A stretch of DNA of 48,933 nt from SVTX01 sp045602385 (GTDB lineage: Bacteria > Bacillota > Clostridia > Oscillospirales > CAG-272), in NCBI GenBank assembly GCA_045602385.1, contig JAZSBL010000020.1, positions 1-48,933 on the forward strand, given 5' to 3'. The notes below the pieces were generated by a model that did no database searches, was not told the DNA's origin, and was given only the letters and a program-made list of their open reading frames with translations. The position numbers were made by a program, and so were the translations under genes. How positions within the stretch are numbered: the stretch's first letter is position 1; each line of letters opens with the position of its first letter. Shown here one piece after another: positions 1-6,979 of this stretch.

Positions 1-2313
1 TGCTGCGGCAATTGCGGTCTCTGCTGTAGCATCAGCTGCGATCATAACCGTAGCGCGAAGCTTGCCGCAGATCTGTACCGCGATCTCGACTGTACTGTCA
101 ACGCACTTTGCTTCGTCATACTCGGGCCATGCGGCAAGAGATGCAAAGCCCGCACCGCCGATAGTCTCCCACATTTCCTCTGCAAGGTGAGGTGCAAAGG
201 GGCATATGAGTCTTACGAATGCGGAAAGCTGATCCTTTTCGATGCTTCCTACCTCGTAGATCTTGTTGACAAGTGCCATCATAGCCGCGATAGCGGTATT
301 GAACTTCATCTCCTCTATATCCGAGCTTACCTTCTTTATCGTCTTATGGAACGCGCTTGTAAGCTTGTCTGTTTCTCCCTTGCCCTTGATTATGGTCTTG
401 AGATCGCAAACGCGCTCGATAAATCTCTTACAACCCTTAACCGAGCTGTCAGACCAAGGAGCAGCCGCGCCGTAATCACCCATAAAGAGAATATACGTAC
501 GGAGAACGTCCGCTCCGTACTGGTCAACTACCTCGTTGGGGTCAACGACGTTACCCTTGGACTTGGACATCTTCTCACCGTCAGGACCGAGAATAAGACC
601 CTGTGCAGTTCTCTTTGCGTAAGGCTCCTCGGTGTTGACCTCGCCCATATCGTAAAGGAACTTGTGCCAGAAGCGGGAGTAGATCATGTGTCTTGTAACG
701 TGCTCCATACCGCCGTTGTACCAGTCAACAGGCATCCAGTAATTAAGCTTTTCGGGATCGGCGATCGCCTTGTCGTTCTTGGGGTCGATGTAGCGCAGGA
801 AGTACCAGGACGAGCCTGCCCACTGGGGCATCGTGTCTGTTTCTCTCTTCGCGTCGCCGCCGCACTTGGGGCACTTGCAATTAACGAAGCTCTCGATCTT
901 TGCAAGTGGGCTCTCGCCACCCTCACCGGGCTCAAAATTCTCAACTGCGGGAAGTCTCAAAGGAAGCTCGCTCTCGGGGAGCGCAACCATTCCGCACTTA
1001 GGACAGTGAACGATCGGGATAGGCTCACCCCAATATCTCTGACGGTTGAACGCCCAGTCCTTCATCTTGTACTGAACGCCCTCTTCGCCGATTCCCTTTT
1101 CTTCAAGGACCTCGATCATTTTCTTGATAGAGTCCTTCTTGTTTGTGAATCCGTTAAGGAAACCGGAGTTGACCATATCGCCGTCACCGGTGTATGCAGC
1201 CTCCTCAATGTTTCCACCCTTGATTACCTCGATTATATCGATTCCGAACTTCTTTGCGAAGTCGTAGTCGCGCTCGTCGTGCGCAGGAACCGCCATGATA
1301 GCGCCCGTGCCGTAGCCCATCATTACGTAGTCGGCGGTGTAGATCGGGATCTCCTTGCCGTTTACGGGATTGACACCGCAGATTCCCTCGATCTTCACGC
1401 CGGTCTTTTCCTTGACAAGCTGAGTTCTCTGGAACTCGGTCTTCTTTGCGCACTCGGTCTTGTATGCGTCAAGCGCGTCAATATTCGTGATGCGATCCCT
1501 GTACTTTTCAATGAGAGGATGCTCGGGAGCGATTACCATGAACGTTACTCCAAAGAGTGTGTCGGGTCTTGTGGTGTAGATGCGGAGCATCTCGCCCTCG
1601 TCCGCGCCCTTGACCGAGAAGTTAACGAACGCGCCCGTGGACTTACCTATCCAGTTTATCTGCTGCTGCTTTACCTGGGGGAGATAGTCAACATTATCAA
1701 GACCCTGGAGAAGTCTGTCGGCGTACTTTGTAATTCGGAGATACCATACGTCCTTGGACTTCTGAATAATATCATTGTGACAAATATCGCACTTACCGCC
1801 CTGGCTGTCCTCATTTGAGAGAACGACCTTACAGTGGGGACAGTAGTTTACAAGCGCGGTATCTCTGAACGCCAGACCCTTGTTGAACATCTCAACGAAG
1901 ATATGCTGTGTCCAGCGGTAGTAGTCCTCGTCGGTCGTGTCTATAACGCGTGTCCAGTCAAAGGAGAATCCAACGCGCTTAAGCTGCTGGGAGAACTTCT
2001 CGATATTTCTGTCTGTAAGGATCCTGGGGTGTGTGTTGTACTTTATAGCGGAGTTCTCGGTGGGAAGACCGAAGGCGTCAAAGCCTATCGGGAAAAGGAC
2101 GTTGTATCCCTGCATCCTTCTCTTTCTGCTGACGACCTCAAGACCGGAATAAGCCTTGATGTGTCCTACGTGCATTCCCGCGCCCGAGGGATAGGGGAAC
2201 TCGACAAGTGCGAAGAACTTGGGCTTCTCGGAGCCGTCCTGAGCCTCAAAAACGTGAGCAGAGTCCCACTTGTCCTGCCACTTTTTTTCAATTGACAAAA
2301 AATCGTATTTCAT
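1..2313 (-). CDS. leuS: Leucyl-tRNA synthetase, 3' end cut by window
   Basis: Class I enzyme that charges tRNA-Leu in the cytoplasm and edits mischarged products. The gene starts at the ATG complementary to 2311-2313; 771 codons are visible with no stop, so an estimated 30-50 C-terminal residues lie beyond base 1. Visible marks are the HIGH-type motif HVGH near residue 49, the CP1 editing insert, a cysteine-rich stretch in the middle (CPHC, CDIC, CPKC pairs) and the KMSKS loop at about residue 580 (bases 556-573). The four-cysteine sets fit the zinc-binding inserts of bacterial LeuRS. It is transcribed from the promoter at 2632-2660 through a T-box leader, so expression should rise when uncharged tRNA-Leu accumulates. 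A long plus-strand open frame over the same bases is a codon-bias shadow. Confidence 0.97.
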   Translation of the reverse strand, partial: MKYDFLSIEKKWQDKWDSAHVFEAQDGSEKPKFFALVEFPYPSGAGMHVGHIKAYSGLEVVSRKRRMQGYNVLFPIGFDAFGLPTENSAIKYNTHPRILTDRNIEKFSQQLKRVGFSFDWTRVIDTTDEDYYRWTQHIFVEMFNKGLAFRDTALVNYCPHCKVVLSNEDSQGGKCDICHNDIIQKSKDVWYLRITKYADRLLQGLDNVDYLPQVKQQQINWIGKSTGAFVNFSVKGADEGEMLRIYTTRPDTLFGVTFMVIAPEHPLIEKYRDRITNIDALDAYKTECAKKTEFQRTQLVKEKTGVKIEGICGVNPVNGKEIPIYTADYVMMGYGTGAIMAVPAHDERDYDFAKKFGIDIIEVIKGGNIEEAAYTGDGDMVNSGFLNGFTNKKDSIKKMIEVLEEKGIGEEGVQYKMKDWAFNRQRYWGEPIPIVHCPKCGMVALPESELPLRLPAVENFEPGEGGESPLAKIESFVNCKCPKCGGDAKRETDTMPQWAGSSWYFLRYIDPKNDKAIADPEKLNYWMPVDWYNGGMEHVTRHMIYSRFWHKFLYDMGEVNTEEPYAKRTAQGLILGPDGEKMSKSKGNVVDPNEVVDQYGADVLRTYILFMGDYGAAAPWSDSSVKGCKRFIERVCDLKTIIKGKGETDKLTSAFHKTIKKVSSDIEEMKFNTAIAAMMALVNKIYEVGSIEKDQLSAFVRLICPFAPHLAEEMWETIGGAGFASLAAWPEYDEAKCVDSTVEIAVQICGKLRATVMIAADATAETAIAAA

Positions 2314-2382
2314 ATTCTAACCTCTTTGCAAGATCACAAGATCTCGCCTTATAAAATTATTTTCAATCAAATTCAGTACCGA

Positions 2383-2625
2383 GAAAAAGAAAAAGCCCCC
2401 ATCTCAATATCTTGAGACGAAGACAGCTCCGCGGTACCACTCAAATTGCATCAAAAGGATGCCACTCTGTCCGATAACGGCGGATTGACCGTACCCCACT
2501 ACGTTATTTCGCAGGGTCTGCTCAGGGGTGAGTAAGAATAGATTGCCGAGCGTCTTACACCGACCGACGCCTCTCTTTGCGCGCACAGCTATTCTCTGTC
2601 CTCTTCGTAGCATTTAGGAAACAAC
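2383..2625 (-). promoter_or_regulatory. T-box leader of leuS (tRNA-Leu sensing)
   Basis: Read on the minus strand, the leader carries the T-box core TGGTACCGCGG (2439-2429). An intrinsic terminator follows: a stem of about 13 pairs with GU wobbles (about 2396-2425), then a T-rich run (2383-2395). Upstream, a long stem I holds GGTCGGTGT, which also occurs in the pheS leader of this window. The likely specifier codon is CUC (complement of 2530-2532), followed by A as usual; this fits leucine and leuS. Uncharged tRNA-Leu would pair with both specifier and T-box and favour antitermination. The specifier assignment is inference from position. Confidence 0.92.
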
Positions 2626-2631
2626 ATTAGT

Positions 2632-2660
2632 ATTATAATGTATAAAACTGCATTTGTCAA
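2632..2660 (-). promoter_or_regulatory. SigA-type promoter of leuS
   Basis: Minus-strand TTGACA (2660-2655) and TATAAT (2637-2632) separated by exactly 17 bp. Both hexamers are perfect consensus, and the start point near 2625 opens the T-box leader. Confidence 0.9.
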
Positions 2661-2710
2661 GTGCTTTTAAAAAGATTTTATACTTCCCATGCAACATATT
2701 ATTATCCGTC

Positions 2711-2739
2711 TTGACTTTCTCCGCCCATTCGTGTATAAT
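2711..2739 (+). promoter_or_regulatory. SigA-type promoter of the phosphatase/lipoprotein pair
   Basis: TTGACT (2711-2716), 17 bp, TATAAT (2734-2739). It lies 30 bp before the ATG at 2770 and diverges from the leuS promoter, with about 50 bp between the two -35 boxes. Confidence 0.87.
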
Positions 2740-2769
2740 CAAATCAATCACATGCATGCGAGGTGCAAA

Positions 2770-3231
2770 ATGAAGAAAATTATGTTCGTCTGCCACGGAA
2801 ACATTTGCCGTAGTCCAATGGCAGAATTTATATTCAAGAAAATGCTCCGAGAAAAAGGACTCGACAACGAATATTACGTCGCATCCTCTGCCACAAGCCG
2901 CGAGGAGCTTGGCAATCCCGTCTATCCCCCGGCTCGCGCCGAGCTTGCAAAACACGGCATCGACACAACGGGCAAATTCGCCGTCCAGATGACCCGCGCC
3001 GACTACGACAAATACGACCTGATTATCCCCATGGACGCGATGAACGTCCGCAATATGATGAAGATAATCGGCTCCGATCCCGACGGCAAGGTAAAAAAGC
3101 TTATGGACTACACTCCGCGCGGCGGTGACGTTGCCGACCCGTGGTTTACGGGCGAGTTCAGTATAACCTACCGCGATATATTTGATGGCTGCTCCTGCCT
3201 TTTAACAGAGCTTACAGAAAAGAAAATCTGA
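2770..3231 (+). CDS. Low-molecular-weight protein tyrosine phosphatase
   Basis: Cytoplasmic phosphatase of the LMW-PTP fold, 153 residues, the normal family length. The P-loop CHGNICRS sits at residues 8-15 with nucleophile Cys8 and Arg14. The general acid is Asp123 in a DPW motif near the C-terminus (VADPWFTG). The start at 2770 is chosen because GAGGTG precedes it at good spacing and the P-loop falls at the usual distance from Met1; an upstream in-frame extension to 2689 overlaps the promoter and is rejected. The partner kinase is not in the window; in Firmicutes such enzymes act on tyrosine or arginine phosphate, and the sequence does not decide which. The SGNH lipoprotein gene follows after 19 bp, so the two are probably co-transcribed. 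Confidence 0.93.
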   Translation: MKKIMFVCHGNICRSPMAEFIFKKMLREKGLDNEYYVASSATSREELGNPVYPPARAELAKHGIDTTGKFAVQMTRADYDKYDLIIPMDAMNVRNMMKIIGSDPDGKVKKLMDYTPRGGDVADPWFTGEFSITYRDIFDGCSCLLTELTEKKI

Positions 3232-3250
3232 ATACCTCGGAGGCTTTAAA

Positions 3251-3952
3251 ATGAAAAAAACGATCTCCCTTTTAATGGCTTTACTTATACTTGCCGTTGC
3301 GCTTTGCTCCTGCAAAAGCGAAGAGGATGAGTGGGCTGAAATGGTGGCGAATTACCGCGCCGCCAAGGTGGAATCCTACGAAACCGAAAACGCCAAATAT
3401 TCCGATTATGAGGTAGACGTAGCATTTCTCGGCGATAGTCTGACCGACGGCTACGACGTCGCGGCATATTACCCCCAATACACCGTCAGCAACCGCGGCA
3501 TCGGCGGCGATACGACCTACGATCTTGAGGGCAGACTCAAGACTTCGGTATACGACCTCAAGCCCAAGGTCGCCGTTATGCTTATCGGAGCGAACAACCC
3601 CGATACAATGATGGACAACTACGAGAACATTTTAAAGGGTCTTGCTGAAAATCTCCCAAACACAAAAATAATACTCCTCTCCCTTACGTCAATGGGCGGA
3701 GAGCATTGGGGCAAGAACAATCAGCTTTCGGCATACAATAACGTCAAAATAAAGCTGCTTGCCGAGAAATATTCCTTTGAATACGTGGACCTGTACACAC
3801 CGCTCTTGAATCTTGCTGACGGTGAGATATACGACGAATACACGACCGACGGCGGACACCTGACCGCGCAGGGCTACGAGGTGCTGACACGAGAGATAAC
3901 ACCGGCAATAGAAAAGCAGCTGGCAGCATGGACCCTTGAAAACGAGCAATAA
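3251..3952 (+). CDS. SGNH/GDSL-family hydrolase, lipoprotein
   Basis: Secreted, lipid-anchored esterase-like enzyme of 233 residues. The signal peptide ends in the lipobox LCSC, making Cys21 the likely lipidated residue. The SGNH blocks are all present: GDSLTDG at 61-67 (Ser63 nucleophile), GGDT at 85-88 (Gly block), GANN at 113-116 (Asn block) and D200-GGH203 (catalytic Asp and His). The mature protein should lie on the outer face of the membrane. Family members deacylate lipids, peptidoglycan or polysaccharide acetyl groups; the substrate cannot be read from the sequence. GGAGG precedes the ATG. It is second in a two-gene unit and is followed by a strong terminator. Confidence 0.9.
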   Translation: MKKTISLLMALLILAVALCSCKSEEDEWAEMVANYRAAKVESYETENAKYSDYEVDVAFLGDSLTDGYDVAAYYPQYTVSNRGIGGDTTYDLEGRLKTSVYDLKPKVAVMLIGANNPDTMMDNYENILKGLAENLPNTKIILLSLTSMGGEHWGKNNQLSAYNNVKIKLLAEKYSFEYVDLYTPLLNLADGEIYDEYTTDGGHLTAQGYEVLTREITPAIEKQLAAWTLENEQ

Positions 3953-3957
3953 TAAAT

Positions 3958-3992
3958 AAAAAGAGCAAACGCTTTTTGCGTTTGCTCTTTTT
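3958..3992. terminator. Bidirectional intrinsic terminator
   Basis: Perfect 15-bp stem (3958-3972 with 3978-3992) around a TTTTT loop, with T-rich flanks on both strands. It separates the plus-strand lipoprotein gene from the convergent repressor gene that ends at 4028. Confidence 0.93.
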
Positions 3993-4027
3993 GCTTTTTT
4001 GGCTCTTTTTTGTATAATAACACCCGT

Positions 4028-4828
4028 TTATTTCCTCTTAAGCTTTCCGACTACACGACCGCAGCACGCGACCTCGCCGAAGTTTTTAAGAAGTATATCA
4101 TTGTATTCGGGGTTAAGGGATATAAGCCTGTCGCCGCCGAATTTCTTGAAATAGCCTTCTCCGTCAAGCGTGAAGATTCCAAGCTCGCCGTACTCGACCG
4201 AATCGCACTCCTCAACAAGCAGTACGTCACCGTCGCGGTACTTGGGCTCCATACTGTTACCCTTTATGCGAAGCGCGTAGTCCGCAAGCGCGGTCTCGTG
4301 GTTGTCGGGAATGTTGATGGTCGTAGACTCACTCTCAAATAGATATACGCCCGTTCCCGCAGACACGGGAAGGTCATAAAGGCTGATGCTCCTGCGAGAA
4401 AGTCCGGCCGCATTCTTCATAGCGTTGGTACGAATGATAGCTCCCATTCCTGCACTCTTCTTTCCCGAGAAGAATCTATCATTATTAGTAGCAGACGCCT
4501 CGCGCTCGGACTCCTTGGAGATGACCATCGACACAAGCTCGCGGCTGTGCGCGTCAAGCTTGCGGTAATTCTCAATGAGGTCCATCTCGCTCTCACTTAA
4601 AGTATAGTTGTTGGTATTTTCGGGGATACCCGTAAGGATATAATCCACAGAGCATTCAAGCGCGGCGCAAATCGCCACGATATTGGACAGCTTGGGCGAG
4701 TCGCTGATTCCCGCCAGGATCTTCGAGAGCGTGCCGAGCGGTATCTCGGTCATCTCCGAAAGACGGTCGTTGGTTATCTTCTTCTCGCTTTTTATCTTTT
4801 TTATTCTGTCGATGTAGGTGTATTCCAT
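4028..4828 (-). CDS. XRE-family repressor with S24 (LexA-like) self-cleavage domain
   Basis: 266-residue transcription regulator. An XRE-type helix-turn-helix occupies about residues 5-62 and a variable linker about 70-145. The C-terminal S24 peptidase domain carries an Ala157-Gly158 cleavage site (VSAGTG), Ser192 in GNSMEP and a lysine at 228 in YFKKF, the Ser-Lys dyad of LexA, UmuD and phage repressors. It should therefore inactivate itself on a stress signal such as RecA filaments. The start is the ATG at 4828, with AAGAGG ahead of it; an in-frame start 7 codons earlier has no such site. It is not classical LexA, whose N-terminal winged helix is absent. No phage genes surround it. Its promoter and that of the divergent small membrane protein share a motif placed identically (4881-4891, 5025-5035), which suggests autorepression and control of that neighbour. 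Confidence 0.93.
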   Translation of the reverse strand: MEYTYIDRIKKIKSEKKITNDRLSEMTEIPLGTLSKILAGISDSPKLSNIVAICAALECSVDYILTGIPENTNNYTLSESEMDLIENYRKLDAHSRELVSMVISKESEREASATNNDRFFSGKKSAGMGAIIRTNAMKNAAGLSRRSISLYDLPVSAGTGVYLFESESTTINIPDNHETALADYALRIKGNSMEPKYRDGDVLLVEECDSVEYGELGIFTLDGEGYFKKFGGDRLISLNPEYNDILLKNFGEVACCGRVVGKLKRK

Positions 4829-4880
4829 ATTAAAATACCTCTTGACCATATATTTGAGGCCAAACCGTTTCCGCGCACAG

Positions 4881-4891
4881 TTTTCCTCTTG
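4881..4891 (-). promoter_or_regulatory. Candidate operator of the S24 repressor (own promoter)
   Basis: Minus-strand CAAGAGGAAAA starting 7 bp after the -10 hexamer, so it covers the expected start point. The same 11 bases at the same offset occur in the divergent promoter (5025-5035). Function is inferred. Confidence 0.55.
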
Positions 4892-4898
4892 CGGAATT

Positions 4899-4927
4899 AT
4901 TATAACACAGTTTTTCCGTTTTGTAAA
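4899..4927 (-). promoter_or_regulatory. Promoter of the S24 repressor gene
   Basis: Minus-strand TTTACA (4927-4922), 17 bp, TATAAT (4904-4899), about 70 bp upstream of the ATG at 4828. A weaker look-alike of the operator (AAAGAGGTTTTC) overlaps the -35 on the plus strand. Confidence 0.85.
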
Positions 4928-4988
4928 GAGGTTTTCGCAAAATAATTCCGAAATTTGAAAAATTTTTCATATTTTTTCTTAAAAAGTG

Positions 4989-5017
4989 TTGACAAGTTCC
5001 GTTTTTGGTGGTATAAT
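4989..5017 (+). promoter_or_regulatory. Promoter of the small membrane protein gene
   Basis: TTGACA (4989-4994), 17 bp, TATAAT (5012-5017), both perfect consensus. An intrinsically strong promoter fits a gene held down by a repressor. Confidence 0.88.
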
Positions 5018-5024
5018 GACCTCA

Positions 5025-5035
5025 CAAGAGGAAAA
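5025..5035 (+). promoter_or_regulatory. Candidate operator of the S24 repressor (membrane-protein promoter)
   Basis: CAAGAGGAAAA starting 7 bp after the -10, identical in sequence and offset to the copy at 4881-4891. It overlaps the small palindrome CCTC-acaa-GAGG at 5020-5031. Function is inferred. Confidence 0.55.
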
Positions 5036-5110
5036 ACAAGCCACATTTTAAACCGTTTTTTCCTAATCAAGAATTTTTTTGACTTTCACCTTTATTACAC
5101 GGAGGTTAAT

Positions 5111-5428
5111 ATGAACGCTTATTTTGAGGATTTCAGCAACGTAAGATATAACGAACAGAAAATCGCAAAGGATCGCGCGGTACACGGTTTTTTTGACAGA
5201 CTCATCTCCTTTATATGCGCAATAGTAGACCTTGTCTGTTGCCCCGCCGCAGTCAAGATTGAAAAGACACTCGTGGTATTTACCCTCTTCGTCGCCTTCT
5301 TCGGCGTTATCGGAGGAATTGACAGCGGCGCCCTTTCGTGGTTCTTCGGAATACTTCTCTGCTCCGCTATATCCTTTGTGGAGTACGTCACTCTTAAAAG
5401 TGTTTTCAAGCCAATCGAAAAGAATTAA
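5111..5428 (+). CDS. Small membrane protein, unrecognised
   Basis: 105-residue protein I do not recognise. The first 27 residues are polar. Two clear hydrophobic segments follow (about 54-70 and 75-94), with an amphipathic or shorter one at 29-46 that contains adjacent cysteines (VCCP), and a short basic tail. It is probably an inner-membrane protein. ACGGAGGT sits just before the ATG at 5111, which decides the start over a longer frame opening at 4955 inside the promoter region. It is divergent from the S24 repressor and likely under its control, so it could be a damage- or stress-induced membrane protein (toxin, division inhibitor or immunity factor). That role is only inference from context. 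Confidence 0.8.
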   Translation: MNAYFEDFSNVRYNEQKIAKDRAVHGFFDRLISFICAIVDLVCCPAAVKIEKTLVVFTLFVAFFGVIGGIDSGALSWFFGILLCSAISFVEYVTLKSVFKPIEKN

Positions 5429-5461
5429 AAAGCACGTGTTTTCAAAATTCCCATAAAAACC

Positions 5462-5487
5462 GCACCGCCCCGAATCGGGGGCGGTGC
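5462..5487. terminator. Bidirectional terminator
   Basis: GC-rich hairpin GCACCGCCCC (5462-5471), loop GAAT, and its complement to 5487, followed by CTTTTT on the plus strand and A/T-rich sequence on the minus side. It separates the small membrane protein gene from convergent spoIIP. Confidence 0.9.
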
Positions 5488-5532
5488 ATCCTTTTTATAT
5501 TTTCAATTCCAAGCGAATTTTAGGGCGACAGA

Positions 5533-6585
5533 TCATTTTGCAAGGACCGTATCACACAATGCCATAGCCAGTCTCTCCGCGGCTTGTATAGCCTCTCGCA
5601 CTGTGTTTCCCGTAGCCCCTATATCTACCATCATATAATATTGGGAAAGGTCGCTGTTATACCTGCTTGGGGACAACGTAGGCGGCATACATATACGCGC
5701 CCCTTCCTCATTAAGTCTTTGCCTGAGCGACAGCGCAAGGGAAAGACTCTCCTGCCACCCCTCACAGTCCGCGCTTACGGTAAGCCTTATCTGGGCGGCA
5801 CCGTCATTTGAAAGAGTCTTGACCGGATCGCCCTCCACCTCAAGCTCCATTCGGTGCAGATCTATAACGTATTTAATCGAGGGATATACCTTAAGCATCG
5901 TTTGTATAGTTTCCCTTGCGGCAATATAGGCGTTGCTATCTGCTCCGTCGTGTATAACGGTGCAATGCAGTGTTGTCAATCCAAGCGCGTTAAGCCTTTG
6001 ACTAAGCGCATCGCCAACCGAAATAACGCCGTCAAGATACTCGCTCCTGCTTTCGAGATACGCCTCCGAGGTGTGCGTGTGCAGGATCATGACCAGCGGC
6101 GCGCCGCCGCCCGGTTTCTCACAGTCAAGAAATCCGCGGTCAAGAAGCTCGGCTATCTCCACAGCCTTGTCGGTGTAATTAACTATGTATGAATCCCCCC
6201 GCTCCGCAAGCGAAAGATCGGATTCCACAAATCTGACCGCCGTTATCTCCTCGCTTGTACTTTCCGCCGTCTCCGGCTCGGTTTCCACCGCGCTCACCGA
6301 CTCGGCCTCCTCGCTTTTCTCCTCGCTGAAGCTCTCACCGTCCGTTGTCTCAGCCGCCTCGGTCGCCCAATATCCGTCAAAAGGCAGTGTCGTCCCCTCC
6401 TCTACGCCATCTCCGCTTGCGGAAATAGCCACTATGCAGACAAAAGCAATAGCGCAAACAAGAACAACAAATGCGGCAGCCCGTCTTAACCGCAGCTGTC
6501 GCCTTGGCGGAATATCCGGAAAAAGCGGCTCCGGCGGCTCGTATAAAACCTTCCCTTCTTTTCTCTCCGATATCTCGTTTTTCAT
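5533..6585 (-). CDS. spoIIP: Stage II sporulation protein P (peptidoglycan hydrolase)
   Basis: SpoIIP is the amidase/endopeptidase of the DMP engulfment machine; with SpoIID and SpoIIM it thins septal peptidoglycan so the mother cell can engulf the forespore. This 350-residue copy has a cytoplasmic N-terminus, one membrane segment at about 36-56, an acidic Ser/Glu-rich linker at 60-115 and the catalytic domain from about 118. Conserved blocks are HTHTSE at 169-174 and DLHR at 242-245, whose histidines are metal and catalytic ligands in the family, and VDIGATGNT near the C-terminus. The usual Asp after LHR is Met here. AGGAGG precedes the ATG at 6585. The gene stands alone, and a SigE-like promoter lies upstream at 6644-6672. 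Confidence 0.94.
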   Translation of the reverse strand: MKNEISERKEGKVLYEPPEPLFPDIPPRRQLRLRRAAAFVVLVCAIAFVCIVAISASGDGVEEGTTLPFDGYWATEAAETTDGESFSEEKSEEAESVSAVETEPETAESTSEEITAVRFVESDLSLAERGDSYIVNYTDKAVEIAELLDRGFLDCEKPGGGAPLVMILHTHTSEAYLESRSEYLDGVISVGDALSQRLNALGLTTLHCTVIHDGADSNAYIAARETIQTMLKVYPSIKYVIDLHRMELEVEGDPVKTLSNDGAAQIRLTVSADCEGWQESLSLALSLRQRLNEEGARICMPPTLSPSRYNSDLSQYYMMVDIGATGNTVREAIQAAERLAMALCDTVLAK

Positions 6586-6643
6586 TCACCGTCCTCCTGT
6601 ATCCAAGACATAAAAGCGACAATTTGTCCGTTATAATCATTAC

Positions 6644-6672
6644 ATTTTATTTTTCGGCTCCCATCAATATGA
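6644..6672 (-). promoter_or_regulatory. Candidate SigE (mother-cell) promoter of spoIIP
   Basis: Minus-strand TCATATT (6672-6666) matches the SigE -35 pattern KMATATT. After 14 bp comes AATAAAAT (6651-6644), 6 of 8 matches to the SigE -10 CATACAHT. spoIIP is SigE-controlled in Bacillus subtilis, so the match is plausible. No consensus SigA promoter was seen here. Confidence 0.45.
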
Positions 6673-6777
6673 ATAGCCCCCACAGTTCACACAAATTTTA
6701 CATTATTCTGCCGCGTGTATGTTGCTAACACTTTAGCGCTTCCCAACCTCTCCGAATCCCACATTTTTGTATGCGGA

Positions 6778-6809
6778 TTGCACAAATTACCCTTTCGGGT
6801 TATGTGCAA
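6778..6809. repeat. Inverted repeat upstream of the binding-protein gene
   Basis: TTGCACA (6778-6784) and TGTGCAA (6803-6809) form perfect outer arms; ACCC and GGGT form inner arms around TTTC. It ends 35 bp before the -35 of the downstream promoter. It could be a regulator site or a weak terminator; no strong T-run follows. Apart from this, the promoters and the leader hairpin, nothing else stands out in the 394-bp gap between spoIIP and the binding-protein gene. Confidence 0.6.
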
Positions 6810-6843
6810 ATTCACGATTATATTTTTATATTTATATAGTCTA

Positions 6844-6872
6844 TTGATTATTTGGCTCTTTTGTGATATAAT
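6844..6872 (+). promoter_or_regulatory. Promoter of the oligopeptide-binding protein gene
   Basis: TTGATT (6844-6849), 17 bp, TATAAT (6867-6872), leaving an untranslated leader of about 100 nt before the ATG at 6980. Confidence 0.8.
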
Positions 6873-6890
6873 CTCTTCTATGATACGGTA

Positions 6891-6910
6891 CTGTCGCATT
6901 TTTGCGATAG
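6891..6910 (+). promoter_or_regulatory. Hairpin at the start of the binding-protein mRNA
   Basis: CTGTCGCA (6891-6898), loop TTTT, TGCGATAG (6903-6910): eight pairs, one of them a wobble. It lies about 12 nt from the predicted transcript start, a position typical of stabilising 5' stem-loops. Function not shown. Confidence 0.5.
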
Positions 6911-6979
6911 ACCTATGTGAGATTATATTTTCTCCCATAAACAAACCCCACGATTCAGAAACCTAGGAGGATTACCCAA

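Noticed and set aside
187..1818. 543-codon plus-strand open frame
   Set aside because: Antisense to leuS; the minus strand carries unmistakable LeuRS motifs and the plus frame has no ribosome-binding site or family resemblance.
4028..5428. Prophage remnant
   Set aside because: The S24 repressor resembles phage CI-type proteins, but no integrase, attachment site or structural phage gene is nearby.
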